DNA from: Plotosus lineatus | Lineage: Eukaryota; Chordata; Actinopteri; Siluriformes; Plotosidae | Length of the DNA: 64,000 nt | Reading direction: 5' to 3' | Assembly (NCBI GenBank): GCA_024760905.1 | Contig: CM045750.1 | Location: 20,201,919 to 20,265,918 of the forward strand | Shown: positions 32,050 through 42,667 of the stretch, piece by piece | Numbering within the stretch: position 1 is the stretch's first letter | Layout of the letters: each line of letters starts with the position of its first letter | Translations under genes and position numbers: made by a program | The notes under the pieces: generated by a model | Database searches by the model: none | Seen by the model: the letters and a program-made list of their open reading frames with translations, nothing else | Told to the model about the DNA's origin: nothing

Positions 32050-32600
32050 CCACATGTATTGACCATGTCTTCTTAGCAGAATTATAATCTTACAATTGTT
32101 TATGCAAGGTTAAAAGCCTGAGCCAAAAAATAAGATTGCAATGAGCACACTTGAAAAACTCATGGAACAACAGTCACTCTGTCCTTTCCACGAAAAGCAT
32201 CATGGATATTATGGAGATACAGCTCCATAATAGCCAATGGGAGGGAGCTGCGTCATCCCTCCTGGCCTCCCATTGGCTAGGAGGGATGACACAGCTCCAT
32301 AATAGCCAATGGGAGGGAGCTGCGTCATCCCTCCTAGCCAATGGGAGGCCAGTAGGGCGGGATGTTGGGAGATAGCCAATGGGAGGCCAGCGAGGCGGGA
32401 TGTTGGGAGATAGCCAATGGGAGGCCAGCGGGGCAGGATGTTGGGAGATAGTCAATGGGAGAGCAACTCGTGCATTGTTTGGATTTTTGAGATAGTGCTT
32501 TTGTAATGTGAATTTGTTTTGTATCCAGAGACAAAAATTTTAGGTCAATGCGTTTTGTAACCTGGATTTTTTTGTTTGTTGGGACTTTCGTAAGGTGAGG
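31730..32600. mobile_element. MITE-2, complete, with amplified promoter-like array
   Basis: Reference copy: starts CAGTGGTACCTCACCTTAAG after TA, with inverted subterminal homology at the right end (GGGACTTTCGTAAGGTGAGG). It carries TTACATGTAAAAGGCCTGAT, CCTCCTTCTGCTTCAATATC, GTTTGGCCATATTCCTTTG, ATGCCACGAGCCCGCTTC, a (GT)n tract (32018-32049) and CATGTCTTCTTAGCAGAATT. At 32210-32460 it has an expanded CCAAT/GC-box array absent from the shorter copies. The minus-strand frames rich in SHWL are translations of that array. Confidence 0.88.
32221..32460. repeat. CCAAT / GC-box tandem array inside MITE-2
   Basis: Three exact-length 38-bp units start at 32336, 32374 and 32412 (AGCCAATGGGAGGCCAG, then G/C-rich, then ATGTTGGGAGAT) with a partial fourth. 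Before them, a 72-bp period brings AGCTCCATAATAGCCAATGG at 32221 and 32293, with GCTGCGTCATCCCTCC in both. I count six CCAAT or ATTGG boxes, two GGCGGG boxes and two TGCGTCA (CRE-like) sites in 240 bases. Parts of it form large inverted repeats. Confidence 0.85.
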
Positions 32601-32743
32601 AAAAGAATGCACAGAAATTCAAGTTGCATAATCATTTAAAATGCATTAATTTGTGCTTATCATAAAGGTCAACAAGCTTCCATTCCAACTTTTGTTGAAT
32701 ATGTTGAATGCATCAAATTTTAACTTTATTTATATGGCAGTGA

Positions 32744-33042
32744 GGCGGCATGGTGGCCCCATGATAAGGTACTGGATTACCAAACCTAAGGTTGGGGGTT
32801 CAAGCCCCACTGTTTACGGTTGTCACTGCTGTTCCCCAAGTGCAGCTGATTGGGTTGTCAAAGGCCTGTCATGTCTCTCACTGTCTATGGTGTGAGGTTC
32901 ATGTAAAAGAACCATTGCTGACTTGCGTCAAGAGCAGCTGCACAGCTGTCAGCATGTATCAGGTGAGCTGTCCATGTAGTACTCTGCCCTTGCCCAGAGT
33001 AGGCTGAGATAGGCCCCAGCCTCCCCGTGACCCTAAATTAGG
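32744..33042 (+). mobile_element. SINE-A1, tail interrupted by SINE-C
   Basis: Head GGCGGCATGGTGGCCCCATG (diverged A box), B box GGTTCAAGCCC, full body. The tail reaches GTGACCCTAAATTAGG, where a reverse SINE-C is inserted. The tail resumes at 33342 with CCCTAATTAGGATTAAAAAA and ends near 33385. Confidence 0.9.
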
Positions 33043-33341
33043 TAAGGTAAAGTTTTTTGGCCTCTTTAAACCCAAGCCTAGTGGCTCATCAGGCCAGTGC
33101 TTGTCCCTGGTGTCCATAACGACTAGGAGTACAACCCCTGTGGATGGGACACTAGTCCATCGCAGGTTACCATCCTAGTATATTTTACTGGTACCCATTT
33201 ATACTGCTGGGTGAACAGAGGCACACTTGTGGTTGAAAGCTTGCCCAGGGGTCTTAACACATTGGGGGAGGGTCCTAACTGGGATTTGAACACCCAACCT
33301 TCGGGTCATGAGCCCAGCACCCTAACCACTACGCCTCTGGC
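33043..33341 (-). mobile_element. SINE-C inserted in a SINE-A1 tail
   Basis: 299 bp, in reverse from TAAGGTAAAGTTTTTTGGCC to the head CTAACCACTACGCCTCTGGC. The B box in reverse (GGATTTGAACACCCAACC) and CCCATTTATACTGCTGGGTG are clear. It is flanked by CCCTAAATTAGG (33031-33042) and CCCTAATTAGG (33342-33352), an 11-12 base target-site duplication. Confidence 0.88.
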
Positions 33342-33387
33342 CCCTAATTAGGATTAAAAAAGTTCACAAAATGAATAAATGAATATT

Positions 33388-33600
33388 TGGTGGTGTAAAT
33401 GTTATCATATTGTCCCAGTGTCTGGTAGGGTTTCCTTCAGGTACTCCAGTTTCTTTCCACATTTCAAAGACATTAGGCTAATTGGTAGATCTAAATCGTC
33501 ACAAGGTGTGGGTCTAAGTGTGAATGGTGGTGTGTGTTGGCCCTGTGATGGTCTGATGAGCTTTTCTTAGTGCACCCGGCCTTCTCTCAGTGCCATTTTC
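33388..33600 (+). mobile_element. SINE-B without head
   Basis: Body GGGTTTCCTTCAGGTACTCC, AGACATTAGGCTAATTGGTA and GTGAATGGTGGTGTGTGTTG, then tail CCTGTGATGGTCTGATGAGC. The tRNA-like head is missing. Confidence 0.75.
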
Positions 33601-33978
33601 AGCACCACAATGACCTTAATAGTAGGGCTAAGCAATTTGATAGGATTTTAATGATCAATAAAAATATTGAAAATATTTTCATTGCAGCTTTTAAAGTTGA
33701 AAAAAGTCTACATTTATTCCGCTGATTCCTGTTTGCACTTGTTATCTCAAGAGAGCTCATTTAAGCAGTGCTTAATCACACAGTGCACATTTTCCTTGGT
33801 TGCTAATCCAAACCTTTTTCGCAGAACCTTTATTAAATCTTTGTTTATAAACCTTTGCTCTCATAAAGCCAGTGGAAATGGGACACATTCTTGTAATAAA
33901 TAGCCTGCATTATTCTATAAGTTTATTTAAGGTACTTTTTTAACAGAATTCATGTATGTTTACATGTTTAAATATGAC
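33601..33978. other. No recognisable feature
   Basis: A 78-codon frame here has no recognisable domain. Treated as chance. Confidence 0.5.
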
Positions 33979-34206
33979 TGTCCCCAGTGTAGCTAACTGG
34001 GCTATCAAAGGCTAGCTGTCTCTTTCACTGTCTACGGTGGGAGGTTCACGTAAAAGAACCATTGCTGATTTTGACAAGAGCAGCTGCATAGCCGTGAGCA
34101 TGTTTCTTCCCTGCGATGGCCTGGCGAGCTGTCCAGGAGTCAGTTGGGATAGGGGCCAGACTCCCCCTGACCCTAATTAGGATTTAGCGGTACCAGAAAA
34201 TGAATG
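33979..34206 (+). mobile_element. SINE-A1, 5'-truncated
   Basis: Starts at CCCCAGTGTAGCTAACTGGG and runs through body and tail to TAATTAGGATTTAGCGGTAC and AGAAAATGAATGGATGAAT. Confidence 0.9.
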
Positions 34207-35134
34207 GATGAATATGATTACATGCTACTGTAGCTGTGTTGAGCTTTAAAATGTATTCCCGGTCCCAAATATTATTGGTCCAAAGGCCAGATAGCTTAAA
34301 ATTGTCCATGTCTACATCCTGTTACCCTTCTATAAAAGTGAAATGTGATTTGGCATAACCTGTCTACAGCAGTGTTACACCTTATAGAGCCGAAGGCAAA
34401 GCATTTGTGAAAGACCATAGATTTCCTTTCACCCCAGCAAATACACTCACACCCAAAGGAGTCCAGCCATAAAAATCCTCAGGAAGACCAAAACAAGGCA
34501 CCAAAGCGAGTTAAAGAAGGGGGCGAAACAGCAAAGAGGCAGTTGTACTTTTTAATGCTGTACATTACAGCACTCTGAATTTTTAGCCTACATCCCCTTA
34601 GAGCCATCTTTTAGTGCCACAGTGCTTTTAATGCCTGGTAAAAGAAAGCATCAGTCACAGAAAGAAAGGGTCCGTTCAAAGCTGAGGAAATTGCATTCAA
34701 TTCAATGTGTATAAAAAAAAATAAATAAATAAAAAAAAATGCTGCAAAATGCAATAACGTGTATTCTGCTTTGTGTCAATACTCATAATAGTGAATCTAA
34801 CTGGCTAATAACAAATGATAATCTCAATCATGGTGCACAAAAAGAACAGACACAGCTGTCCTGTTATTATTATTAAAATTTCCATTTATTTATTATTTTT
34901 ATTTTAATTCTATTTTATTTTACTAGAGGAAACTAACCATTCTCTGCACCAGCGTCTTGCATCTTGCCCTTCAGCGATCTTATACAGGAACGGATTTGAG
35001 ATTACTGTAATTTTTCTTTATTATAAGAAATTGCCGAACTGCACTTCTATGAAGGTTTGTACTGAAACAGACAGTCTCATAGCTCTTCAAAAAAAAAAAA
35101 GAAAAAAAAATTGAAGCAAAAACACCATCTGAAG
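34207..35134. other. No recognisable feature
   Basis: No gene or known repeat recognised. Short A-rich runs near 34708-34740 and 35089-35111. Confidence 0.5.
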
Positions 35135-35142
35135 GTTTACAG

Positions 35143-35182
35143 CAGGGGTCGGGAACCTTTTTGACTAAGAGAGCCAAAACAA

Positions 35183-35243
<61 letters not shown>

Positions 35244-36040
35244 TATAATCCTCTGAGAGCTAAATATATATTTTTAACACTGAGACCAACAATTTTAGAG
35301 TATAATACGACTCTGAATTTATTTTAAATAATATTGTTATAACATTGTTATAACAAAGTTATTTATTAATAAGAAAAGTACTTCTTACTATTAATGCGAC
35401 TTCTGGTGCTGCATGGTTTTGCTGATGGCTTTATAGTCTGGTTGATATGTGCTGAGGTTCAGCTTCATGCAGGCGTTTAGGCTTCCATCTATTACACGTG
35501 ACCGCCGGTTGGTCTTGATGCTTTTCAGGTGAGAAGGACTGCTCGCATGCGCATATGGATGCGCATGGTCAATCCGACATGACTCACACTGCAGTGTTTA
35601 CGTGACAGATAGCGCAATCAGCTGGTCTGCCTGTTGAAGTTTTTTTTTTTTTTCCATTTGTGTTTTGTTTGCCAGCTCTGCTTGGCTCCTTGCACATAAG
35701 CTGATCAAAACAACTCGCGGAGGCTGTTGCATATAATCCAATACAATTAGAGTTTCAAGGTATCAGCCCCGCCCACACACTGGAGTACAGATAGGATTGG
35801 CTCTCTGCTGCGCGCCACAGCGACAAGTGGCATTGAAAATAGATGTATAGATTGAAATGTGTGAGATTTATTTATGTTTTTGTTTTATTTGACGGCTTTC
35901 TTTCTGTATTTTTATTTAAAGGACAGCGAAATTATGTATTAGTTATTCCATAAAGAAAGGCAACCTGATTTATCTGAGAGACAGATGCAGTCATCACAAG
36001 AGCCACATCGGGCTTGCGAGCCCTAGGTTCCCGACCCCTG
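35143..36040. mobile_element. Non-autonomous hAT, 898 bp
   Basis: Inverted ends are CAGGGGTCGGGAACC and GGTTCCCGACCCCTG, perfect over 15 bases, followed inward by GAGAGCC and its counterpart GCGAGCCCTA. The 8-base flanks GTTTACAG (35135-35142) and GCTTACAG (36041-36048) differ at one position and are a target-site duplication. An (AAT)n tract (35184-35240) sits near the left end. No transposase frame remains. Confidence 0.92.
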
Positions 36041-36048
36041 GCTTACAG

Positions 36049-36182
36049 TTTCTTGAGAATATCCTAATTCATATTAAAACAATGACAAAAAGGTAACAGT
36101 AAATATTATTAGGAAAAAACTTTTCCCAAATAATTTTCATTTATTCATCTCACATCATTTAAATGATATCTGGAGATGTTTC
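36049..36182. other. No recognisable feature
   Basis: Short AT-rich stretch between two mobile elements. Confidence 0.5.
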
Positions 36183-36392
36183 CATCCATCACAGGTTACC
36201 TTGCCGGATTTTTTTGTTTGCTTGTTTTTCTTTTTACTGATACCTGTTTATAGTCCTGAGTGGACACAGGGACCCTTATGGTTGAACCATTGCCTGAAAG
36301 TCTAAGAATGGTGAGGATTCAACACAGAACCAAATCCATGATCTTTTGATTATTGAGCCCAGAACCCTATCCACTAAACCATCAACTCCAAC
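36183..36392 (-). mobile_element. Diverged SINE-C
   Basis: In reverse: CATCACAGGTTACCTTGCC, TACTGATACCTGTTTATAG, GTGGACACAGGGACCCTTAT, then a decayed head CCCTATCCACTAAACCATC. Confidence 0.6.
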
Positions 36393-36745
36393 AAGCCATA
36401 TCTCCCAACTAGGAGAAGATAAACTCCTAGATGCTTCATGTTATGAGAAGCCAGGATGAACTCTGAGTAATCAAGTCAGTAGGTGTGGTTATAAAAGTCC
36501 AACAGACCTCACCTGAGGAGATGTTTGAGTGGTCCTAACAGAAATATTTAACTTTAATCAAACATTGATGTCAAGTTAACATATCTACACATTCTGAAAT
36601 TGTTTATAATGAAGAGCTTTCACCGCAAGCAATCTGTGCGGCTTATTTCAAGGTTACTTGCCATTAGTTTCTTACTTTTGTTAACTTTTGTTCATGCAAG
36701 GTTGCTGATTCAGGAGTATCAAAAGCAAGACTCACTCATTCACTC
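36393..36745. other. No recognisable feature
   Basis: AT-rich, unassigned. Confidence 0.5.
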
Positions 36746-36754
36746 ACTCAGTTT

Positions 36755-36861
36755 TCAATTCATTTAATTCTACTGGGGTTGTGGGAAGGGTGGACCTATC
36801 TTAGCCAACTCTGGGTGAAGGCAGGGTACACCCAAAACAGCTCAAGAGACCACTGCAGTGC

Positions 36862-36934
<73 letters not shown>

Positions 36935-37180
36935 AAAAAAACAAACAAAGAAAAAAAAAAACCTTTCACACTCACATCCACACCAAGGGCAATTCGGAGA
37001 AGACAATTACTGTAATATTCATATCTTATTATTCTGGAAGGAAACTGAATTATTTGGAGGAAAATAATGCCAGTACAGAAAGAACCTGGAAACTCCATCA
37101 GAAATGCTGGTGTTCAGGACCTTCTTGCTGTGAGATGGATGTGCTAACCACTACGCCAATGTGCCATCCTACTGGTTCAT
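36755..37180 (-). mobile_element. SINE-B with an expanded (CA)n
   Basis: Tail in reverse (GGGTGAAGGCAGGGTACACC), then about 33 CA units (36864-36930) where the body normally has CACTCACAC, then the head GCTAACCACTACGCCAATGTG. The microsatellite grew inside the SINE. Confidence 0.75.
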
Positions 37181-37306
37181 CAAGATTCATTTACCTGTGC
37201 AGTCAAAAAGAGCCAGACAGGAAGCCATTTGTGGCAGCCGTGGTCATAATAAACAGTAGAGTAGCTCTACTCTGCAGTCAGTGTTCGAACTGCTCCGCCA
37301 CTTCAT

Positions 37307-37526
37307 ATGTATGGGATCCCTTGCTACTTCATGCTTCACTTCATGCGGCTTCAGTGCATCGAGGCTTCAAAAAATAAATAAATAAATAATCGAATTAAAA
37401 AATAAGGAAATTAAGGAAGAAAGGGAGAAATGTTCAGTCAGGGGTTCAATCCTACTTCGTGGAAATTCGGCAGTCGTGGGGGTTCTCGGTCCCAATTAAC
37501 CGCAGAAAATGAGGGACCCCTGTATG
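37307..37526. mobile_element. MITE-1 with a large internal deletion
   Basis: Both ends are present (GGGATCCCTTGCTACTTCAT and GAAAATGAGGGACCCCTG) but only about 220 bases remain. GCGGCTTCAGTGCATCGAGG joins directly to TCAGTCAGGGGTTCAATCC. Confidence 0.82.
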
Positions 37527-37632
<106 letters not shown>

Positions 37633-37745
37633 GGCCCTATGAAGCTGCTTCATGGTGTATCCTGCTTTTCCCCCTGTGTCGGCTAAGGTAGGCTGAAGAC
37701 CCCCCCCCCCCAAGGCCTGCATAGGATTTACTGGTCAGCAAATTA
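37633..37745 (+). mobile_element. SINE-B tail fragment
   Basis: GGCCCTATGAAGCTGCTTCATGG, then GTGTCGGCTAAGGTAGGCTG and ATAGGATTTACTGGTCAGCA: a diverged A1/B-type tail. Confidence 0.5.
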
Positions 37746-38734
37746 TTTGGGAAGTGACTGAATGCATGTCATGGTGACATGACCTACTAATGACCTCATT
37801 ATACTGTAACTTACTACAACAAAGGTCAAAACAGTTCAAAACACTCTGTTGTAATATATTATATTATAATACACATTTTGCAAAGACAGATAAGGATACC
37901 AGTCTGTATAATATAAATTTAGCTTTCTATTTGATCAATCTTCATCTGAATTTCAGCATCTTCACTATTTTTACACTGCTGTTAAATTCACATAATGGTG
38001 CCTCATTGGACACAAATGCATTAGAGCCTATTTGAGGCAGTGCTTATCTCTAGTAAAAGTGCCATTAGTAGTGGAATAGAGTAAGAATCCGTCGCTCTCC
38101 TCCCCTCCCCTGCAACCTCCTGCACCTCCACTCTCTTGCAAAACAAAACCAGAGTTTTGTATACAAGCAGCATAAGGTTCGGAGAGTATGACAGGTGTAA
38201 GCTTAATCAGTGTGTAAAACTATGGTTGTAGTAAAAGTAACACGAGCAGGCGCACACAGTTAATATACAGTACAGTGCAGATAATGGCAGCATATATATT
38301 ATCTACACGGAACAGCAGGAGCATCAACGGAATGAACCCACCAGAATAATTGTGTGATGCTGGGCAGGTTGGCTGCGCCAAATGCACAAGCTCAGATTGT
38401 AAAGCATTATAAGTAGCAGTGTGTGAAGATGCAGCAGCATATGGAGTAAATAAAAGACCAAAATTGATTAAAAAACCTACTTGGGTGACAGTAAAGATGG
38501 CAAATCACCATTAAAACTGGTTTAGTCATAGAAATTCAGATTTGTGTACAAAAAAAAAAAAGAAAAAAAAAGACTGTGTGGGTAATTGGAACATCTGTTT
38601 TTGCTCACACTCAGTGATTGAATCTACTTCTTATTTTTCCCCCCTCATTAAATGACTGTTTGCTTTTTTTGTTTTAAAAGTGCCATTCATTTATTTATTC
38701 ATCCATGCAAATCCGGTGCCGCGGTGGTGTCGCG
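37746..38734. other. No recognisable feature
   Basis: Nothing supported. A short GGTGGTGTCGCGGTTAGCGG at 38721-38740 may be a SINE head stub next to the LINE fragment. Confidence 0.5.
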
Positions 38735-38739
38735 GTTAG

Positions 38740-39100
38740 CGGGTCAGACACACTACTCAGGATGTTCTATGAGTCTGTTGTGGCCAGTCATATCCTCCAT
38801 GCTGATGCATGCTGGGGCAGGAGGTTGAGTGTTGACAATGCCAGCAGACTGGATAAACTGATCCGCTGGGCCAGTATCATTGTTTGGATGGAGCTGGACC
38901 CTCTGACGGTAGTTTCATAGAGGTGAATGTCCAAATTAGAGACAACACTGAACGATTCCCACTACTATTGATCAGTCATAGGTGCACATCAAGTGAAAGA
39001 CTGATGCCACCTAAATGCACCGCTGAACGACACAGGAAATCATTCCTACCTGCTACCAGTAAACATGCATTTCATATCTGGTCCTTTCGTGGGACTTAAC
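38740..39100 (+). pseudogene. 5'-truncated LINE, polyprotein C-terminus
   Basis: A 71-codon plus-strand frame gives LLRMFYESVVASHILHADAC, WGRRLSVDNASRLDKLIRWA and SIIVWMELDPLTVV. After a frameshift, ERFPLLLISHRCTSSERLM and PPKCTAERHRKSFLPAT follow. These are the conserved C-terminal blocks of Rex/L2-like fish non-LTR retrotransposons (compare FYESVVxSxLxY..CWGG and P.C...RYR.SFLP). No reverse transcriptase or intact 3' tail can be seen. Confidence 0.72.
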
Positions 39101-39155
39101 AGAGTTAATCCATCGCCTAATACCGCCACGATCATGTCACAATTATACAAACCAT

Positions 39156-39493
39156 CAATTTTCTGTAATCACGTAATCCTAATTAGAGTTGTCGGGAAGC
39201 TAGGCGCCCATCTCAGCCGACATTCTGCGAGGGCAGAATACGCCCTGGAAAGCTCGCCAGCGCATTGCTGGGCGGAAACACGCTGATGGCTTTGCAGCTA
39301 CTGTACTCTTGTTGAAAGTCAGAAATGGTTCTTTTACAGCCTCACACCATAGACAGCGAGAGACATGGCCGGGCTTTGATAACCCAGTTCGCTGCACTGG
39401 GAGGACAGGGACAATCCGTTGAGAGTGGGGCTTGAACCCACAATCTTCGGATCAGTGATCCAGTACTTTTACCACCAGGTCAGCACTGCCCCA
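39156..39493 (-). mobile_element. SINE-A1, full-length
   Basis: Reverse: ATTTTCTGTAATCACGTAAT, CCTAATTAGAGTTGTCGGGA, full body, GGGGCTTGAACCCACAATC, then head CACCAGGTCAGCACTGCCCC. Confidence 0.9.
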
Positions 39494-39966
39494 AAGCCAT
39501 CAATAGTATACAAAATCACAATATAATAAGGCGTGGCATTGCAGAGAAAGAGGCATTTCCGGCATTTATACTCGCAACTCTGAGCATTACATCATTTTCA
39601 TGGGTGTTAACGAGTGGATGCGGCCGGTAAATTTGGTGTTCATTGAAATGGAATAAGCGTAAGCCTTACTCCCTCGACCTAAGAATGCCCGATGCCAACT
39701 TAATTTAACCTCTTCCGTCAGCCATTGTGTGCGGGTCGATACAGATATTCAGCTCGTTTTGCTCTGATAAACCAATCAGAGGCTGGAACAATGCTGATGT
39801 TATTGTGAGCCTATTCGCTGGCCCTCTGAGGCAAACCGAAATCTGATTAGTTAAAGAAACAGACCCATTTTTTTAATATAGTTTAAATGATATCAGCCAG
39901 CACTGAAGATTCCAAGGGCCCTGGGCAGATAAGATTGACATGGCAATAAACTGAAATTTGATTGGC

Positions 39967-40001
<35 letters not shown>

Positions 40002-40165
40002 AACAGCAGGCCAAGAGACATGGTACAAAATTAATAGAATAGACTGTTGGGAATAAATTAATGTAATTTAATGGAACAAATACTAGAATGTAAATGTAGG
40101 TCAGTGCTTCTGACTGTATTTAAGCCAAAAGAGAAGGATTTGCTCTCCCTGGCGGCCCATGACTG
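39494..40165. other. Unrecognised, with A32 run
   Basis: A poly(A) tract of about 32 bases lies at 39967-39998. No gene or known repeat elsewhere. Confidence 0.5.
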
Positions 40166-40167
40166 AC

Positions 40168-40517
40168 TATACATCTTCTTTTCCTTTTTCCCTTTCTCAG
40201 GGGGTCGCCACAGCCAATCATCTGATCCGCATGCTTGATTTGGCATAGGTTTTTACGTCAGATGCCCTTCCAGACACAACCCTTTAGCAAGGGGCAGAAA
40301 CACGCTAACGGCTTTGCAGCTACTCTTTACGAAAGTCAGCAATGGTTCTATTACATGAACCTCACACCATAGACAGTGAGAGACATGGCTGGCCTTTGAT
40401 AACTCAAGTTAGCTACACTGGGAGGACAGTGACAACCTTGTGGAGAGTGGGACTTAAACCCCGAACTTTAGCATCAGCTATCCAGCGCCCTTTATCACCA
40501 GACCACTACTGCCCCCC
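40168..40517 (-). mobile_element. SINE-A2, full-length
   Basis: Tail in reverse (CATCTTCTTTTCCTTTTTCC, GGGGTCGCCACAGCCAATC, GCTTGATTTGGCATAGG), then full body and head (CACCAGACCACTACTGCCCC). The tail ends in CTTCTT, as the LINE does. Confidence 0.92.
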
Positions 40518-40559
40518 ACCTACTGACTGTACATATTACTCAATAATCACATTCATTCA

Positions 40560-40890
40560 TTCACTCATTTTCCGAACTGCTAAATCCTAATTTGGGTCAT
40601 GGGGATCCTGGTGCCTCTCTCGACCGGCTTTTGCTGAAGGCAGAGTCCACCCTGGACAGCTCGCCAGGCCATCACAGGGCGGAAACATGATGAGGACGAT
40701 GCAGCCTATTATTTATGGAAGTCAGCAATGGTGCTTCTACATGAACCTCTCACCATAGTCAGTGAGAGACATGGCCGGCCTTTGATAACCCAGTTAGCTC
40801 CACTAAGGAAACAGCACTGAAGGAAACAGTTCATAGACTGGCTTGAACACCTGACCTTGAGATTAGGAATCCAGCACCTTACTATCGGCC
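40560..40890 (-). mobile_element. SINE-A1, diverged head
   Basis: Tail CATTTTCCGAACTGCTAAAT and AAGGCAGAGTCCACCCTGG, then body. The head region (ACACCTGACCTTGAGATTAG) is diverged. Confidence 0.85.
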
Positions 40891-40994
40891 CACATCTTCA
40901 TTTTTATATAGATATATGTAAATGTTTTTATTATTTTATTGGTATGGAAGAACTGTGTGCATGCAGTTCTCTCTGTTGTTCCAAACTGCCCCAA

Positions 40995-41140
40995 TATATT
41001 AGTGTGTATGGTTGTGTGTTGCTTTATGATGGCGGTGCAACCATGCCAAGGTGTACCCTGCCTTCAGCCAGGGTTGGTTGAGATGGGCACCAGCCTCCCT
41101 ATGACTGTAGAAGGTTTAAACCTTTCGGCAAATGAATTGG
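40995..41140 (+). mobile_element. SINE-B tail fragment
   Basis: GTGTATGGTTGTGTGTTGC, CCAAGGTGTACCCTGCCTTC and GATGGGCACCAGCCTCCCTA match the shared tail. Confidence 0.7.
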
Positions 41141-41659
41141 TGATAGTGATGTCTAATGTAATTTCACTTACCGTCACACTTATGGGATGTGAAAGGAACT
41201 CAGATAACCCAGAGTAAATATTTCAGAATACACAAGCCAGGCTGAGAACCCACTTAGGAACCCCGCATAGACAGATACCTGAGATCTGTGGATCTGCAGT
41301 ATTCTGAGTGTGTGGAACGCCATGTGCAGCCAGGAGGCCACAGGCATGTAATTAGCCATATTCTGTCAGAAGGTTGAACTGCACAGTAGAGTCAGTCACC
41401 TTTGTTCTTGCTGCATGTGGAGCAACATACTCATTCATTCAGGCTTCTTAAATGAAGTGATTATGAGGCGGAGCTTTCTTCTCATACCACAAATACTATA
41501 AAAAAAAAAAAAGGATAAGAAAAATACAGGATTAATAATTATTTATGGGCAGTGGGAGATGATGTATGCATAATGAGAATAATGAACAATGTAATGTACA
41601 AATAAATATTTTGATAGTGAACAAGAGAAGAACAATCAATATTATACCTCGCCTGCCCT
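41141..41659. other. No recognisable feature
   Basis: Unassigned sequence. Poly(A) of 13 at about 41500. Confidence 0.5.
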
Positions 41660-41828
41660 ACACTGCGCAATCACCATGGAGCTGTTGCATCAGTTGTTCA
41701 AGCGATACGACAATAAAATGAAGTCAACTGGCAACCGGAATGAAGTCAATGACCAGGTTATCACATCAATGGACTTTTTCTACCTTGATTCCAGGGATAT
41801 AAAAAAGGAAAAGTTTACATGATGGTGA
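41660..41828 (+). pseudogene. Tc1-like transposase C-terminal relic
   Basis: Same lineage as 4155 and 6155: CGATACGACAATAAAATGAA, TGAAGTCAATGACCAGGTTA and TCACATCAATGGACTTTTTC. No open frame. The next base block is a LINE insertion. Confidence 0.55.
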
Positions 41829-41834
41829 TGAGGT

Positions 41835-42240
41835 TTAGAAACAGTGGCGCTGGAGGCTGGAGTCAGAGCTGGAGGTAGCAGAGATGAAAATGTTGAGGTT
41901 CTCTCTGGGAGTAACGAAGATGGATAGGATCAGGAATGAGTACATCAGAGGAACAGCACATGTAAGATGTTTTGGAAACAAAGTCACAGAGGCTAGATTG
42001 AGATGGTTTGGACATGTACAGAGGAGGGATAGTGAGTACATTGGTAGTAGGATGCTGAGGTTGGAACTACCAGGCAGAAGGCCGAGAGGAAGACCAAAGA
42101 GACGATTCATGGACGTGGTAAAGGAGGACATGAAGGCGGTTGGTGTAAGAGAAGAAGATGCAGAGGATAGGGTGAGATGGAGGCAGATGATTCGCTGTGG
42201 CGATCCCGGAAGGGAACAAATAAAAGGAAAAGAAGAAGAA
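41835..42240 (+). pseudogene. 5'-truncated RTE-like LINE, ORF C-terminus and 3' tail
   Basis: A 138-codon frame from 41884 starts in MKMLRFSLGVTKMDRIRNEY. It continues ARLRWFGHVQRRDSEYIGSR, LELPGRRPRGRPKRRFMD and VVKEDMKAVGVREEDAEDRV, and ends in WRQMIRCGDPG. This is the C-terminal tail of a vertebrate RTE-like retrotransposon. The 3' end GATGATTCGCTGTGGCGATC, CGGAAGGGAAC and a (GAA)n tail follow at once. The copy is less decayed than the one at 8713 and is still open to the end of the element. The remaining codons to the stop come from flanking sequence. Reverse transcriptase and endonuclease are missing through 5' truncation. Confidence 0.85.
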
Positions 42241-42667
42241 GATAGCGAAAGAGTGAGAGGCCTATATCAAGATTTATCAATGAAAGAAATAAATAAATAA
42301 ATAAATAAATAAAGAGTATTTTATTGGGAGTGTGCTAAGGACACAACCACTTAAACAGATCTTCGTTTTGGGTTGACTAATGGTGGAAAGCATAAGAGAA
42401 ACAAAAAAAATAAATAAATAAAATAAACACCACTCACTGACAACCTCAGAGATTATAGACATAAGGGATGGCCAGAGATGTCCAGGACAGCCAGATGGTG
42501 ATCATCAGGAATGCCAGGGCAGTTCAAATATGAATGTTCTTGTATTCTGATGATGGTTCAAGGATCTTGGTGGAATCACTTTCACATAACCACATGGTCC
42601 TGACCTTCACTCTTATTGAAAATCTTAGGTTTGGGCTCGAGAAGATTTCCAACTCTTGATGGAATAA
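42241..42667. other. AAAT repeats and unassigned sequence
   Basis: (AAAT)n at 42285-42314 and 42405-42427. No gene or repeat otherwise. Confidence 0.5.

Noticed and set aside
32174..32612. Minus-strand frames with repeated APLASHWL peptides
   Set aside because: The peptide repeat is the 38-bp CCAAT/GC array read as protein.
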